A DNA stretch of 64,000 bases. Origin: Cetobacterium sp. NK01 (GTDB taxonomy: Bacteria > Fusobacteriota > Fusobacteriia > Fusobacteriales > Fusobacteriaceae). Made by a program: the position numbers and the translations under genes. Shown here in pieces: positions 37,784 to 48,200 of the stretch. The first letter of the stretch is position 1, and each line of letters begins with the position of its first letter. The DNA lies in the NCBI RefSeq assembly GCF_024506395.1, contig NZ_JANIBO010000002.1, positions 434,001-498,000 on the forward strand, given 5' to 3'. The notes under the pieces are model-generated. The model ran no database searches. It was given only the letters and a program-made list of their open reading frames with translations, and had not been told where the DNA came from.

Positions 37784-39916
37784 TTATAGTGTAGCTTCTT
37801 TCCAAGCTTCATTTGATGATGGTGGTTGATCCCATGCAGAAACATACCATCCATTAGTATAATATTTACCGTTATAGTAAACCCTTGTATTTGAATTAGG
37901 ATAGCTCATTGATTCATGCCAAACTGGAGTACCGTTATATATTCCAGAATCTGCTGAGAAAACTAATGGAGCTACATCTGCGTTTGTGCTGTTATAAATT
38001 TGGAAAGCTTTAGTGAAAGCTAACTCTTCTTGTGCTAATCCAGTAGAATCAGGACCATTAACTTCTGAACCATTATTTGCTTTATCTCTATTTGCAGACC
38101 AAAAAGTTATCATTCCAACATTTTTAGTTTTACAAAAGTTAATAACAGGAGAAACATCCTCTAAAAAGAATGTATTAAAAGCTCCAGTATCGTTTATTCC
38201 AATCTCAGGACATATTCCAATCATAGACCAAAGCTCATCGTCAGTTTTAATAACTCCGTGATTATTATAAAGGTTTTTTAATTGTGAATGTAGATTTGTC
38301 ATAGCTGAAATAGATTGCTCAGCCATATTTCCAGCGTAAGCTCCACCATAACACATAGCCATTATATTAACTCCTTCGATTTCAACACCTTTTTTAATGG
38401 CGTCATCTAATAAAAGAAGCTCGTTTTGATTTAAACCATAAGGCATAACAGGAAGAGTAAACCAAAATCCCACATATCTACCTTCAGATTTTAACTCATC
38501 CTGTAAAAGTTTTATAGCGCTATGATTTCTTCTGTTTTCTTCACAAGTTTCGCTACCAGAAGTTCTGTTATGTTCCATATCAAAGTCAACTCTATTTAAA
38601 TTCCAGTTATTTATAATTGATTTATATTTATTTTTTAAATCTTGAATATCTGTTATAACTTCATTTAAATAAGGTCCATTAAGACCACCAAAAGATATAC
38701 AAACATCTCCACCCATAGATCTTAATCTTTCAATATCTTGCATAAGTCCAGCATTGGTTCCTTTGTTACCAGGTAGATTTATATTTCCTGCCCAAGCTGG
38801 ATTTTTGTTAGAATCAGCGGTGATAAATCCTAAGTTATAGAACTGAACACCAGTTATTTTAGATTTGTCAGCTAATGCGAATTTAGAATTAACATCATCT
38901 CTAGCCGCATCTACAAATGGTGCAAAAATACCTCTAGGCCATTTTTTGTTAGGTGTAGGATTAGGGTCTGGAGTTGGATCTGGATTAGGTCCAGGCTCTG
39001 GTTCAGTTGTATTCCCTTTAATAGTTATAATATTAGAATTTAATAAAATCTCTCCAGTTCTAGAACCGATGTTATATCTACAGTTACAGCTGAAGAAGTA
39101 CTCGCCTTCGTTGACCTTTGTAAATTGAACATGATCAAAAAGGTTAGCATTGGTTATTGTTTCAATTGAAACATTGTTTGTATTTTTTAGTGTATAAATA
39201 ACTTCAGTTATTGCGGAATCTTTATCTCTAGTTTTAGTTAATAATCCTTTAGGAGTATTTTCAAAAGCTGTTAAAGCAGCACAACAAACAGTTGGAATCT
39301 CTTTATCGATTAATTGAACTGTAATGTTGTTTGATTTTATAGTATTACTTTGTATAACTTCGTTAGCACCATCGCAGTAATAAGTTGCTATAAAATAGAA
39401 AGTTCCATGTTCTCTAAAGTTAAAGTCTATTCTAAACATAGATTCAGGTAAAGAGATATGTAAAATCTCATTATCTCCAGAAGCTGTTTCTTTGTAAAGT
39501 TTATATTCAACGCTATTTAATCTAATTTCAGGATCAACAATATCTTTTAAAGAACCTACTAATGTAGTTTTAGTATCTTCTAAAAGAGCTGTTCTAATTT
39601 CAGGAACAATAATTTCAGGAACTTCTGGCTCACTTACCTCGATAATATGCTCTAAATCGAAAATCATTTTTTCAACATCATAAGCAAGAGCTTTTATCTC
39701 AAAGAAATCATTGATATTATTACTGCTATTTAAGCTTTGTGATAAATTTACTAAAAGTTCTAATTTATTTTTTGTTATATTGTATTCTGGATTTGATGAA
39801 ACAATATCCATTATTAAGTTCATACTTGTTTGAAGAGTTTTAAATTTATCAAAAAGTGATGAAATTTTACTTTTTAAATCGCTAACTTGAAAATCTAGTT
39901 CATTATTTGAGTTCAA
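37784..39916 (-). CDS. Multidomain GH18 chitinase B without signal peptide
   Basis: 710 residues from a TTG at 39916, with AGGAGG about 10 bases upstream and no ATG/GTG in frame nearby. Order: helical N-terminal domain (1-95, with FFEIKALAYDVEKMIFDLE matching chitinase A), Ig-like domains (about 105-210 and 212-310), a short linker of Pro alternating with Gly, Asp, Asn or Thr, GH18 barrel (about 325-640) with motif NRVDFDME and catalytic Glu448, and a C-terminal CBM5/12-like chitin-binding module (about 650-710; VWHESMSYPNSNTRVYYNG, then W...EAW). It is the first gene of the leftward operon, reading from the 40023-40051 promoter. No signal peptide is seen. Confidence 0.9.
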   Translation of the reverse strand: MNSNNELDFQVSDLKSKISSLFDKFKTLQTSMNLIMDIVSSNPEYNITKNKLELLVNLSQSLNSSNNINDFFEIKALAYDVEKMIFDLEHIIEVSEPEVPEIIVPEIRTALLEDTKTTLVGSLKDIVDPEIRLNSVEYKLYKETASGDNEILHISLPESMFRIDFNFREHGTFYFIATYYCDGANEVIQSNTIKSNNITVQLIDKEIPTVCCAALTAFENTPKGLLTKTRDKDSAITEVIYTLKNTNNVSIETITNANLFDHVQFTKVNEGEYFFSCNCRYNIGSRTGEILLNSNIITIKGNTTEPEPGPNPDPTPDPNPTPNKKWPRGIFAPFVDAARDDVNSKFALADKSKITGVQFYNLGFITADSNKNPAWAGNINLPGNKGTNAGLMQDIERLRSMGGDVCISFGGLNGPYLNEVITDIQDLKNKYKSIINNWNLNRVDFDMEHNRTSGSETCEENRRNHSAIKLLQDELKSEGRYVGFWFTLPVMPYGLNQNELLLLDDAIKKGVEIEGVNIMAMCYGGAYAGNMAEQSISAMTNLHSQLKNLYNNHGVIKTDDELWSMIGICPEIGINDTGAFNTFFLEDVSPVINFCKTKNVGMITFWSANRDKANNGSEVNGPDSTGLAQEELAFTKAFQIYNSTNADVAPLVFSADSGIYNGTPVWHESMSYPNSNTRVYYNGKYYTNGWYVSAWDQPPSSNEAWKEATL

Positions 39917-40022
39917 AATAAATGGACCTCCTATATTGGGATATTAATAAATTAAAATATTTTTCTATCTAAAAAGAAAAAATATTTCATAAAGTTTTAA
40001 AAAATTAATGATAAGTGAATTT

Positions 40023-40051
40023 ATAGTAACATAACTAGAATAAAATTTCAA
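40023..40051 (-). promoter_or_regulatory. Leftward promoter (chitinase B-A-patatin)
   Basis: On the minus strand TTGAAA (40051-40046), 17 bases, TACTAT (40028-40023). Confidence 0.65.
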
Positions 40052-40136
40052 ATTAAAAAATAAAAAAATATTACTTCGAAAAAACCCAGTAAAAATATAT
40101 ATAGCTCAAGTGGTTATAAAAAAAATAAAAATATTG

Positions 40137-40165
40137 TTGATTATTTTTTATAAAAAATGTATTAT
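40137..40165 (+). promoter_or_regulatory. Rightward promoter (coiled-coil-chitinase C-M60 genes)
   Basis: TTGATT (40137-40142), 17 bases, TATTAT (40160-40165), giving a leader of about 95 bases. Confidence 0.62.
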
Positions 40166-40264
40166 ATTTTCATAAAAGTTTGAAAAAAATTAAAAAAGAA
40201 AATTATTAATTTTAAAAATGATAAGTGAAAATATTAAAATATTTCAACAATGAAAGGAGATAAG

Positions 40265-40687
40265 ATGTTCTTTAACAAGAAAACTAAAGAGCTAAAAAAA
40301 GAAATTGCTAATCTAATTGCTGTAAATAAAGAATATGAAGAAAAATGTGAATATTATCAAGAAAAATATTTACAAATAAAAACAGAATATGTTGAAGCTC
40401 TGAAAAGGAATGAAAGCTTTAATAATGCTTTTAGAGAAAGCTTTTCAGAACTATCTTCAAAATTAATATCAGTTGAGATTACACTTTCTAAATTAGAGGA
40501 AAAAAGCAAAGAATTTTCTAAAGCAGATATCTTAGTTAAAAGATTTCAAGAGATTGAAAATGATTTAATAAGATTATCAAGAGAAATAACTAGATTATCA
40601 ACATTTTTGGAAAAACATACAGATTTTAATAAACAAACATCAACGTATCAAGCAAATCTTGAAAGATCTTATAAGATGTTTAAATAA
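40265..40687 (+). CDS. Small coiled-coil protein leading the rightward operon
   Basis: 140 residues from the ATG at 40265; the ATG at 40250 is upstream of the AAGGAG ribosome site. Almost entirely heptad-patterned helix (KELKKEIANLIAVNKEYEEK and FQEIENDLIRLSREITRL), without Cys, signal peptide or membrane segment. It is 29 bases ahead of chitinase C and therefore co-expressed. I do not recognise a family. A scaffold, chaperone or docking partner for the helical N-termini of the chitinases is inference from position and fold. Confidence 0.75.
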   Translation: MFFNKKTKELKKEIANLIAVNKEYEEKCEYYQEKYLQIKTEYVEALKRNESFNNAFRESFSELSSKLISVEITLSKLEEKSKEFSKADILVKRFQEIENDLIRLSREITRLSTFLEKHTDFNKQTSTYQANLERSYKMFK

Positions 40688-40716
40688 ATTTTACTAATTG
40701 GAGGATAAAATTACAA

Positions 40717-43422
40717 ATGATAAAAGCAAATAATGATTTATTTCCTATTATAGATAAAGAGCAAGAGTTTCAAAAAATATATAATAATACAATAGAAAAA
40801 GTTAATTACATAAATAGTAAATACTCTTCAATTCACAATGATATTAACTGTGAAAAACTAGATCCTATGATTGAAAAAATGAATAATTTTGTATTGAATC
40901 TTAATAGAACAACAAAATTAGAAGAATATCTTTCATTTAAACTATTAGTTCAAAGTATTTTAAAATTATTAGGAGAGTGTAACCATGGAGAGGTATTACC
41001 ACCTATTCCTGAGTTAGAGCCTACAGTAATTAGCGCTATTTTAAAAAACATAAACAAAAATTTAACTGGAGAGTTAACATTAGGTGAAAATGCTCATTTA
41101 ATAACTTCAGTGGAGTATGAATTATATAAAAATAATACGAGAGTAGAAAAAATAACAACAAACTCAGGAATTCAAGTTGCAAATTTTGCATCAACTACAC
41201 CGGGAACATATCAATTTATAGCAAAATACTATTGGGCTGATAAGTTTAAACAAATTACATCAAATACTGTTATAGTAGAAGAGGATATAGTAATTCCACC
41301 TCCAGTAGAAGGAGATTTTCCAACAAATTTACCATACTCAAACTTATGGGCACACACAGTAACTACAAATGGAAACTATGAAATAACACTTAATAATACT
41401 TGGGGAGTTATAGATAGTAAATTAGCTGTTTATTTAGATGGAGAGTTAGTAGAAGTGTTACCAACAAACTTTACAGCTGGAAATAAAGGGTCTGCTAAAA
41501 ATATTGTACCAACTTCTAAGTATCCTTCAAATAAGGATTTAAAATTTGTTTATAGAGTTACTTATGTAAGAGATGAAAAGACAAATGATAAAGTTGTAGT
41601 TTATTATAAAAGTACAACAGGTACAATAGAAATAGCAACTCCAGATGGAGGAGTAAAATATTGTAAATATCCAGAGTGGAATTCGGAAATTGAGTATGGT
41701 GCAGCTACAAATAAGATAGTATTTTATCAGGGATTCCATTTTAGACATACAGGATGGGCAACTAAAGGAGATGCTCCAAAATTAAATGGAGATTGGTCAC
41801 CATGGACAAAATTATCAGCTGGTGAAGAGTCACAAATTGGTTGTCCTGGAAATCATTTAATGGATTCAGCAGGGACAAAACCAAATGCTCATTTAGAGCC
41901 AATGAATATATCAGAAGTTGAAGGTTTAGGATCTCCAATGGAAAAGATGCATATAACTTATACTCCAGAGTGGGGAAAATGGGGAGGAAGAAAATATACT
42001 CCAAAAATAACTCCATGGAATAAGATATCTCATATGCAATATGCCTTTATAGATGTAATTCCTGATTATACAGGAAAATTTAATACAGATAAAGATGATA
42101 TATCACATTTAAAAAGATCTGCAGCAGACGCTCCAATTGGAACAAGTTTAAAAGTATCACCAAATATATTTGATCCAGGTGCAGCATTCTCAGCTTACGG
42201 TGGAACAAATGCATTTATGACTGAATATAATGAAATGGCAAGAAAATATCCATATGTTAAACCAATAGCTTCATTAGGTGGATGGTCAAGATCAGCATTC
42301 TTTAGAGATGCAGCTCAGCCAGATAAAATAGATTATTTTGTTAAAAGATGTATCGACTTTATAAGAGAGTTCAATTTTGTTGGAGTAGATATTGACTGGG
42401 AATTCCCTTGTGATAGAAGAGATGGAGATTTAGTTGATAGTCCAAACGATTTAGGAAGTCCAAGAGCAGCTGACGATGAAGAAGTACTGTTCACTAACTT
42501 AATGAAAGCATTAAGAGGGGCTTTAGATAAAGCAGGACAAGAGGATGGAAAATATTATTTCTTGTCATGTGCTATAGTATCAGGAAAAAAACATATTCAA
42601 AAAAGTGGAATAGGAGTATGGCATCCAGCTTGTGACTTTATTAGTTATATGACTTATGATGTACATGGAGCTTTTGACCCAATAACAAATCATCAATCAT
42701 ATTTGTTCCAAAACTCAAATGAACCATCATCAGAAACAAATCCAAATGGAAATGCATTTGCAATAGCAGATTTAATTGAATTTGTTACAAAAACATATGG
42801 AGTACCAGTTAGTAAAATAACTGTGGGATCACCATTTTACTCAAGAGGATGGTCTGGAATATTTAAACCAACTTCAGGATGGTTAAATCCAAATACACCA
42901 GGATTATATGCTAGAACAAATATAGATGCCTCAACAAATGGAGCAAAGGGATGTTCAGCTCCAGGAACAATGGATGGAGGAAGAGGTGCAGGAGTTTTAC
43001 CTTTACATCACTTAAATAAACTAATAAAAGGTGAAAATGTATCAGTAAGAACTTTAGATATGAATGGACCAGCTAATCCACATGCAGGAACAATATTAAA
43101 AGGTTCAGACTTCCAATATTACTATGATGAAGCAGCACAGGCTCCATACCTATATAATCAGAATGCAGGAATTTTCTATACATTTGAAGATGAAAGATCA
43201 GTTGAGACAAAGTGTCAATGGGTTGTTGATAATAACTTAGCAGGATTAATTTCGTGGGATATAGCTATGGATGATTACGGTATTGATATGCATGGTTCAG
43301 AAGCAACATCATCTTATCCAACATTATATCAAGCAGAGCATTTATTAACATCAGTAATATTTGATAAATTTAAAGCCAATTCATTAAGATTAAACTATTT
43401 AAATAGAATAGCTAGAAGATAA
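40717..43422 (+). CDS. Multidomain GH18 chitinase C without signal peptide
   Basis: 901 residues. Order: helical N-terminal domain (1-90; KLEEYLSFKLLVQSILKLL aligns with the FFEIK region of A and B), Ig-like domain (about 105-190; VEYELYK and GTYQFIAKYYWA), second beta domain (about 200-305), CBM5/12-like module (about 310-360; YPEWNSEIEYGAATNKIVFY and GDWSPWTKL), GH18 barrel (about 400-880). Active-site motif VGVDIDWEFP with catalytic Glu562; the first Asp of DxxDxDxE is Val. It is closer to classical ChiA-type chitinases (the DIDWEFP and YMTYDVHGAFD segments) than A and B. GGAGG lies 12 bases before the ATG. No signal peptide. Confidence 0.93.
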   Translation: MIKANNDLFPIIDKEQEFQKIYNNTIEKVNYINSKYSSIHNDINCEKLDPMIEKMNNFVLNLNRTTKLEEYLSFKLLVQSILKLLGECNHGEVLPPIPELEPTVISAILKNINKNLTGELTLGENAHLITSVEYELYKNNTRVEKITTNSGIQVANFASTTPGTYQFIAKYYWADKFKQITSNTVIVEEDIVIPPPVEGDFPTNLPYSNLWAHTVTTNGNYEITLNNTWGVIDSKLAVYLDGELVEVLPTNFTAGNKGSAKNIVPTSKYPSNKDLKFVYRVTYVRDEKTNDKVVVYYKSTTGTIEIATPDGGVKYCKYPEWNSEIEYGAATNKIVFYQGFHFRHTGWATKGDAPKLNGDWSPWTKLSAGEESQIGCPGNHLMDSAGTKPNAHLEPMNISEVEGLGSPMEKMHITYTPEWGKWGGRKYTPKITPWNKISHMQYAFIDVIPDYTGKFNTDKDDISHLKRSAADAPIGTSLKVSPNIFDPGAAFSAYGGTNAFMTEYNEMARKYPYVKPIASLGGWSRSAFFRDAAQPDKIDYFVKRCIDFIREFNFVGVDIDWEFPCDRRDGDLVDSPNDLGSPRAADDEEVLFTNLMKALRGALDKAGQEDGKYYFLSCAIVSGKKHIQKSGIGVWHPACDFISYMTYDVHGAFDPITNHQSYLFQNSNEPSSETNPNGNAFAIADLIEFVTKTYGVPVSKITVGSPFYSRGWSGIFKPTSGWLNPNTPGLYARTNIDASTNGAKGCSAPGTMDGGRGAGVLPLHHLNKLIKGENVSVRTLDMNGPANPHAGTILKGSDFQYYYDEAAQAPYLYNQNAGIFYTFEDERSVETKCQWVVDNNLAGLISWDIAMDDYGIDMHGSEATSSYPTLYQAEHLLTSVIFDKFKANSLRLNYLNRIARR

Positions 43423-43441
43423 ATAAATTATAATAAAACAT

Positions 43442-43463
43442 AAAGGGGAGGTAACTCCCCTTT
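43442..43463 (+). terminator. Intra-operon hairpin after chitinase C
   Basis: AAAGGGGAG / CTCCCCTTT with a 4-base loop but no U-run. It is likely a partial terminator or 3'-end stabiliser allowing readthrough to the M60 genes. Confidence 0.6.
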
Positions 43464-43496
43464 AATTATATAAAAATTAAAAAAGGGAGTTTAAAT

Positions 43497-45260
43497 ATGG
43501 AAAGAGATGGAAATATATTTAATCTAGTTGATAAAAATAGCATTGCTGCTTCTTCTAGTGTGTCTATTTGGAATGGAAGTGGTCCTGATTTAATATTAGA
43601 TGATAGTGAAGATACATTATTTCACTCTAATCAATATTCTAATGGTGGATATGGGGATGTTTACTTTAAATTTGAAGAATCTAAAGTTATAAATAAAATA
43701 GAATTTTTAACAAGACATCCAAGTGCAAATAATGGAAGAATTGATCAATATGAAATTCTTTATAAAAACAGTAATTTTAATGCAGATTGGATTTCTATTT
43801 ATCAATCTGAAATAACTGAAGAAAAAGGATGGAAAATAGCTGAATTTCAAGATGTATTAGTTTCAGAAATTTGTATAAGAGTCCAAAGAAGTTATGGGAA
43901 TTGGATAGTGATGAATGATATAAAGTTTTATTTAAATGCAGTTGTAGAAGATGATTTAAAGACTATTTTCGAATCGTTAGATTGTCTGGCAGTAAAATCT
44001 CAAGTAAGATTAAAAAATATAACAGAGTTAAAAAATAGATATCAAGATAATTTAGAAATGGTAAATCTATTAGAAGTTGGAAAATATTTATGGCTTAATA
44101 ACAATCAAGTAACTAGAAAAAAAGTTAAACTATTAGCTTCTAATCAAAATAGAGAAGAGTACTTTAATACTTTAAAAATAAAAAGTAGTTTACCTATAAA
44201 AACAGCAGAAATAGCTTTTAAAAGTAAAAAAGAATATTTGATTATATCAAATGAAAATATTAATTTATATATTGTAGAGAGTTTTGAAAAATTAAGAGAT
44301 AAAAAAATAGAGATAAAAAAAGGTCTAAATTCAATATATTTAAAAGAGGATACAACTGAAGTTTTCTTAGTTGATGATATAACTAAAAATATTGAGATGA
44401 CAATATTTAATGCAGATGAGATAAAAAACTATTCTATTGGTAAAGTTAACTATAAAGAGTTTATAAAAGAGAATACAAACATTTTAGGATTAGTTGAAGG
44501 AAAGAATTTTATTTGCCAATTAAATAGAGAAGAGATAAAAAATAGTTATAATGAATTTGATTTTTTACAAGGTGTTGAAAACTTAGATGCTATTTTAAAT
44601 TATATATATTTTTTATTAAATAGAAATGAATATTATCATGTGTCACCATTTAAAAGAGTTTTAATTCAAGGAATAAATAATAATCTGGTGGAGCAAAAAA
44701 GTTCACAAGATGGAAGTTATACAACTTTTGGTGGAATGTCTAGATTAATGTTTAATAAATCAATTGAAGAGTTAGCAAATCCAAATTTTTGTAGAGTAAT
44801 AGCAAAAGATTTTATTGGGGAAGTAGATACAAATATAGAACTTCAAGAGTTATTAACATTCTTATTAACAAAAGAGCTTGAATTTAGATATTCAAGAGTA
44901 ATGATAATTCCTGAGGATATTCAAAAAGCTTTGTGGATTAAATTAAGACTATTTTTTAATAGCGATAGATTTTTACCAAATATATATAAGAAATTCCAAG
45001 AAAATGATTTGAGTGGAATACAGAATCAATTGGAAAAAGTTATTTTATGGGTAGTAGAGATACTACAAAGAGATGTATCTAAATATTTTGTAGAGAATGG
45101 ATATGAAATTTCAAGTGAGGTATTATCTAAGTGCAATGAATATCCTGAATTAGCTATTGACTTAAATGAAGTTAATTTTTCAAATTATAAAGAGTTGATA
45201 GAAGAGGAAATATCTATAATAAATGATAATTATAAGAGAAGTATAGAAGGAAATATTTAA
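43497..45260 (+). CDS. F5/8C plus degenerate M60-like protein (catalytic motif lost)
   Basis: 587 residues. An F5/8 type C (discoidin-like) domain occupies about 1-150 (LFHSNQYSNGGYGDVYFKF and ISEICIRVQRS-like), then a helical linker (about 155-205), then a region collinear with the M60 part of the next gene: the PFKRVLIQGI...FGGMSRLMF block matches PYKRVMWIGV...AYSGGSHDI there. Where the paralog has HEVGHEMD this protein has about residues 425-445 with no HExxH, so it is probably not a protease. No stop or frameshift interrupts it, so loss looks selective rather than decay. No signal peptide. A binding or decoy partner of the large peptidase is inference. Confidence 0.82.
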   Translation: MERDGNIFNLVDKNSIAASSSVSIWNGSGPDLILDDSEDTLFHSNQYSNGGYGDVYFKFEESKVINKIEFLTRHPSANNGRIDQYEILYKNSNFNADWISIYQSEITEEKGWKIAEFQDVLVSEICIRVQRSYGNWIVMNDIKFYLNAVVEDDLKTIFESLDCLAVKSQVRLKNITELKNRYQDNLEMVNLLEVGKYLWLNNNQVTRKKVKLLASNQNREEYFNTLKIKSSLPIKTAEIAFKSKKEYLIISNENINLYIVESFEKLRDKKIEIKKGLNSIYLKEDTTEVFLVDDITKNIEMTIFNADEIKNYSIGKVNYKEFIKENTNILGLVEGKNFICQLNREEIKNSYNEFDFLQGVENLDAILNYIYFLLNRNEYYHVSPFKRVLIQGINNNLVEQKSSQDGSYTTFGGMSRLMFNKSIEELANPNFCRVIAKDFIGEVDTNIELQELLTFLLTKELEFRYSRVMIIPEDIQKALWIKLRLFFNSDRFLPNIYKKFQENDLSGIQNQLEKVILWVVEILQRDVSKYFVENGYEISSEVLSKCNEYPELAIDLNEVNFSNYKELIEEEISIINDNYKRSIEGNI

Positions 45261-45269
45261 GGGGGAAAA

Positions 45270-48200
45270 ATGAGTTCAGAAATAACTTTCATTAGAAATG
45301 GAAATGCTCCTAGTAGTAATAATTTTAATTTAAAATTAAGCTCAAACTCTATAATAAAAAATTTAATAATAGAAAGTCAAAATAATATATTTCCAGAAGA
45401 ATTAAATTTAGAATTTAAAGATTTTATAGGAAATAATATAGCATTAAGAGCTAAAAGATTAAGAGAGATGGGAAATATACAGGAGTGGGAAGTGGATCCA
45501 GTTTTAACAGACTTGGTAAAAGTTAAAATTGGTGAGTCAGAAGCATCAATAATTAATGTAACTCCAGTTTTAACAGATATAAAACCATATTATGCTCAAA
45601 GTGATATTGATACAAGAATACCTCAAGGTGATTTTGAAATAACTAGAGTTGACAATGGAATAGAAGTTGAATTAAAAAATAGTAAAATAATTGATAGAAT
45701 AAAATTAAAAAGAGAGCTTATAAATTTAGAAATATTCTATAGCCCAGGAGAGGGTCAAAGTTGGATATCTTTAACAAATATTCCGATTAGTGGAACATTA
45801 AAAATACACCCTGTAATGGTAAAGAAATTTTTATTAACAGGAGAGGGAAATACGCAACTTTCAAAAGAAGAAATTGAAATTTTTATGTTTAATTATTTAA
45901 GTGTAGAGATTGAAAATCTATTTTTAAATGATGAGTACACAGAGTTAAAGCCAGAAGTAACAATAGATTATATTATTGAATTACAAAAAAAGACAAGCTT
46001 AACACAGGAGTATATAGATAAACTATCTACTGCTAGAGATATTCTAATAGGAGGAATGATGGGAGAAATTATTGAATATATAGGCAATGATTTTAAAGTA
46101 GTAGAGAGTTTTAGTTTTCTAACTGAAGAAAATATATATCGTGTTAGAGCTACTTATTTAGATAGATATGGAAATGAAAAAACTATAGAAACAGAGAATA
46201 TTAGTGAAGACAAAATAGTAATGTTTGAAAAGTTTTATGCTAAAGATATAACTTTTACAATCTTTGCTTCAGCAGAGATAACAAATGTTCAAATAACAGA
46301 GATAGAGTTGAATCAAGATGAGTATTATGCTCAAAACGACGTAGATACAAGAATTAATAAAAATAATTTACAAGCTAGTTCAGGATGTGGAGTTTATGGA
46401 GGTTTAGGAGCTGATAGAGCTATTGATGGAAGCGAAGCAACAAATTTTCATAGTAATGCGTATACAGATATAGGATATGGAGATTTTTATTTAAAGAACT
46501 CCTCTCCAAAAGTTATAGATAGAATAAATATCTTAACAAGACCAAGCTCATTAGGAAGAATTGATAACTATAAAATTTTATATAAAGAGAGATCTACAGA
46601 AGAGTGGCTAGAAATAGGAGAATCTATAAATGAAGGTATATCTGGAAATTGGAGAAATATAAAATTTAATCCAGTATTAGCATCAGAAGTATGTATTAGA
46701 GTTACAAAATCTAATGATAACTTTGTAATAATTTATGAAATGGATATTTTTAAATACAATAAGTTAAGTGATATGTTAAGAGATTTATTTATTGATGATG
46801 AATGCACTCAATTAAAAGAATCTGTTACATTAGAACAACTTGATGAAATTGAATCTCGTTTAGAAATAACAGAAGAGTATATAAATTTATTTAGAGAAGC
46901 AAAAACATTATATATAAACAGATTATTACCTCATAAGTTTGAGATAGAAATAGAAAAGAAAAGTGTAATTAAAACATTAAGATTAACAGATATAGGTAGA
47001 GTTTTAAAAGGTGAAATAAGATATACAGATAGTCATGGATATGAAAAATTATCTAATTCAGTAGAGATATCTGCAATTGGATTAGAAACAGTTTTAGAAT
47101 TTGAAAATATTTATTCAAAGAATTTTGAACTATCTTTATATGGAACAATAGAGCAAGGTAGTGAATTTAAAATAGAGGTTATAGAGATTTTACAAGATGA
47201 GTTTTATGCAAGTGAAGATATAGATGTAAGAGTTGATAAAACAACAATGGTAGCAAAAAGTTTGTGTGGACAATACTCAGGTAATGCACCAAGATACGCT
47301 ATAGATAATGATATAAATACCACTTTTCACAGTGCTGATTATAGAAGTTATGGAACAGGAGAGTATGGCGATTTTATTTTAGAATTAGATGCACCTAAGG
47401 TAATAAACAGAGTAAAATTCCAAACTAGACCGTCACATAATGGAAGAATAAAAGCTTATGAAATTTTATATAGAACAAAAAACAATGAAGAGTGGAAAAA
47501 AGTATTTGAACAATTAACAGAGCAAAGTGGAGACTTTAGAGAAGCAGTATTTAAACCAGTACTAGCATCAGAAATATGTATTAGAGTAACAAATGGACAT
47601 AATTATTTTGTAGTTTTTTATGAGATTGATCTATTTAAATACAATACAATAGAGGAAAGAATTGCAAATCTTTTCACTGATGAAACTCAAAATACAATAA
47701 AAGATAGTATTACGTTAGAGGATATAGAAACTTTAGAAGAAGGATTAATAACTGAAAGTTATATAAATACTTTGAAGAAAGCTAAAGAGTTATATATTGA
47801 GTCGCTAATACCAGAAGAGTTTGAAATATCTTTAAATGAAGATACAATTTTAGATGAAATTCAATTTGTATGTGAGCAAAGAATATTAAAGGTGTGTTTA
47901 GCATATGAAAACTCTTTAGGTGAAGAGAGAATAATAAGATGTAATCCTTTAATAGATGAAGAGAATGTAACTTTGAATTTTAGAAAAATTTTGACAAAGA
48001 AAGCTAAAATTTTAATATATGGAGCAGATAGAGTATATAAAATAAAAAATAATAGTTATACGTTATCTGAATTTTGTTTTAATGAGGATGTGGATACAAG
48101 AGTAAAACTTGAAGATTTACAAGTTTCTTCAAATACTGAGGATTCATCTTATCCATTGACAAATATGTTTGATGGAAATTTAGATACAAGATTTCATAGT

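Larger units (their letters stand above)
40007..40229 (+). repeat. Direct repeat AATGATAAGTGAA, two copies
   Basis: Exact copies at 40007-40019 and 40217-40229, 210 bases apart, each preceded by a similar TTTCATAAA element. Confidence 0.7.
39933..40249. promoter_or_regulatory. Divergent control region of the chitinase/M60 locus
   Basis: About 320 bases without genes, extremely AT-rich. It holds two back-to-back promoters (annotated separately) and a duplicated module: TTTCATAAA, an A-rich stretch, then AATGATAAGTGAA. The 13-base AATGATAAGTGAA is exact at 40007-40019 and 40217-40229, the first at the leftward transcription start and the second in the rightward leader. A common regulator is the simplest explanation. 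Confidence 0.65.
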
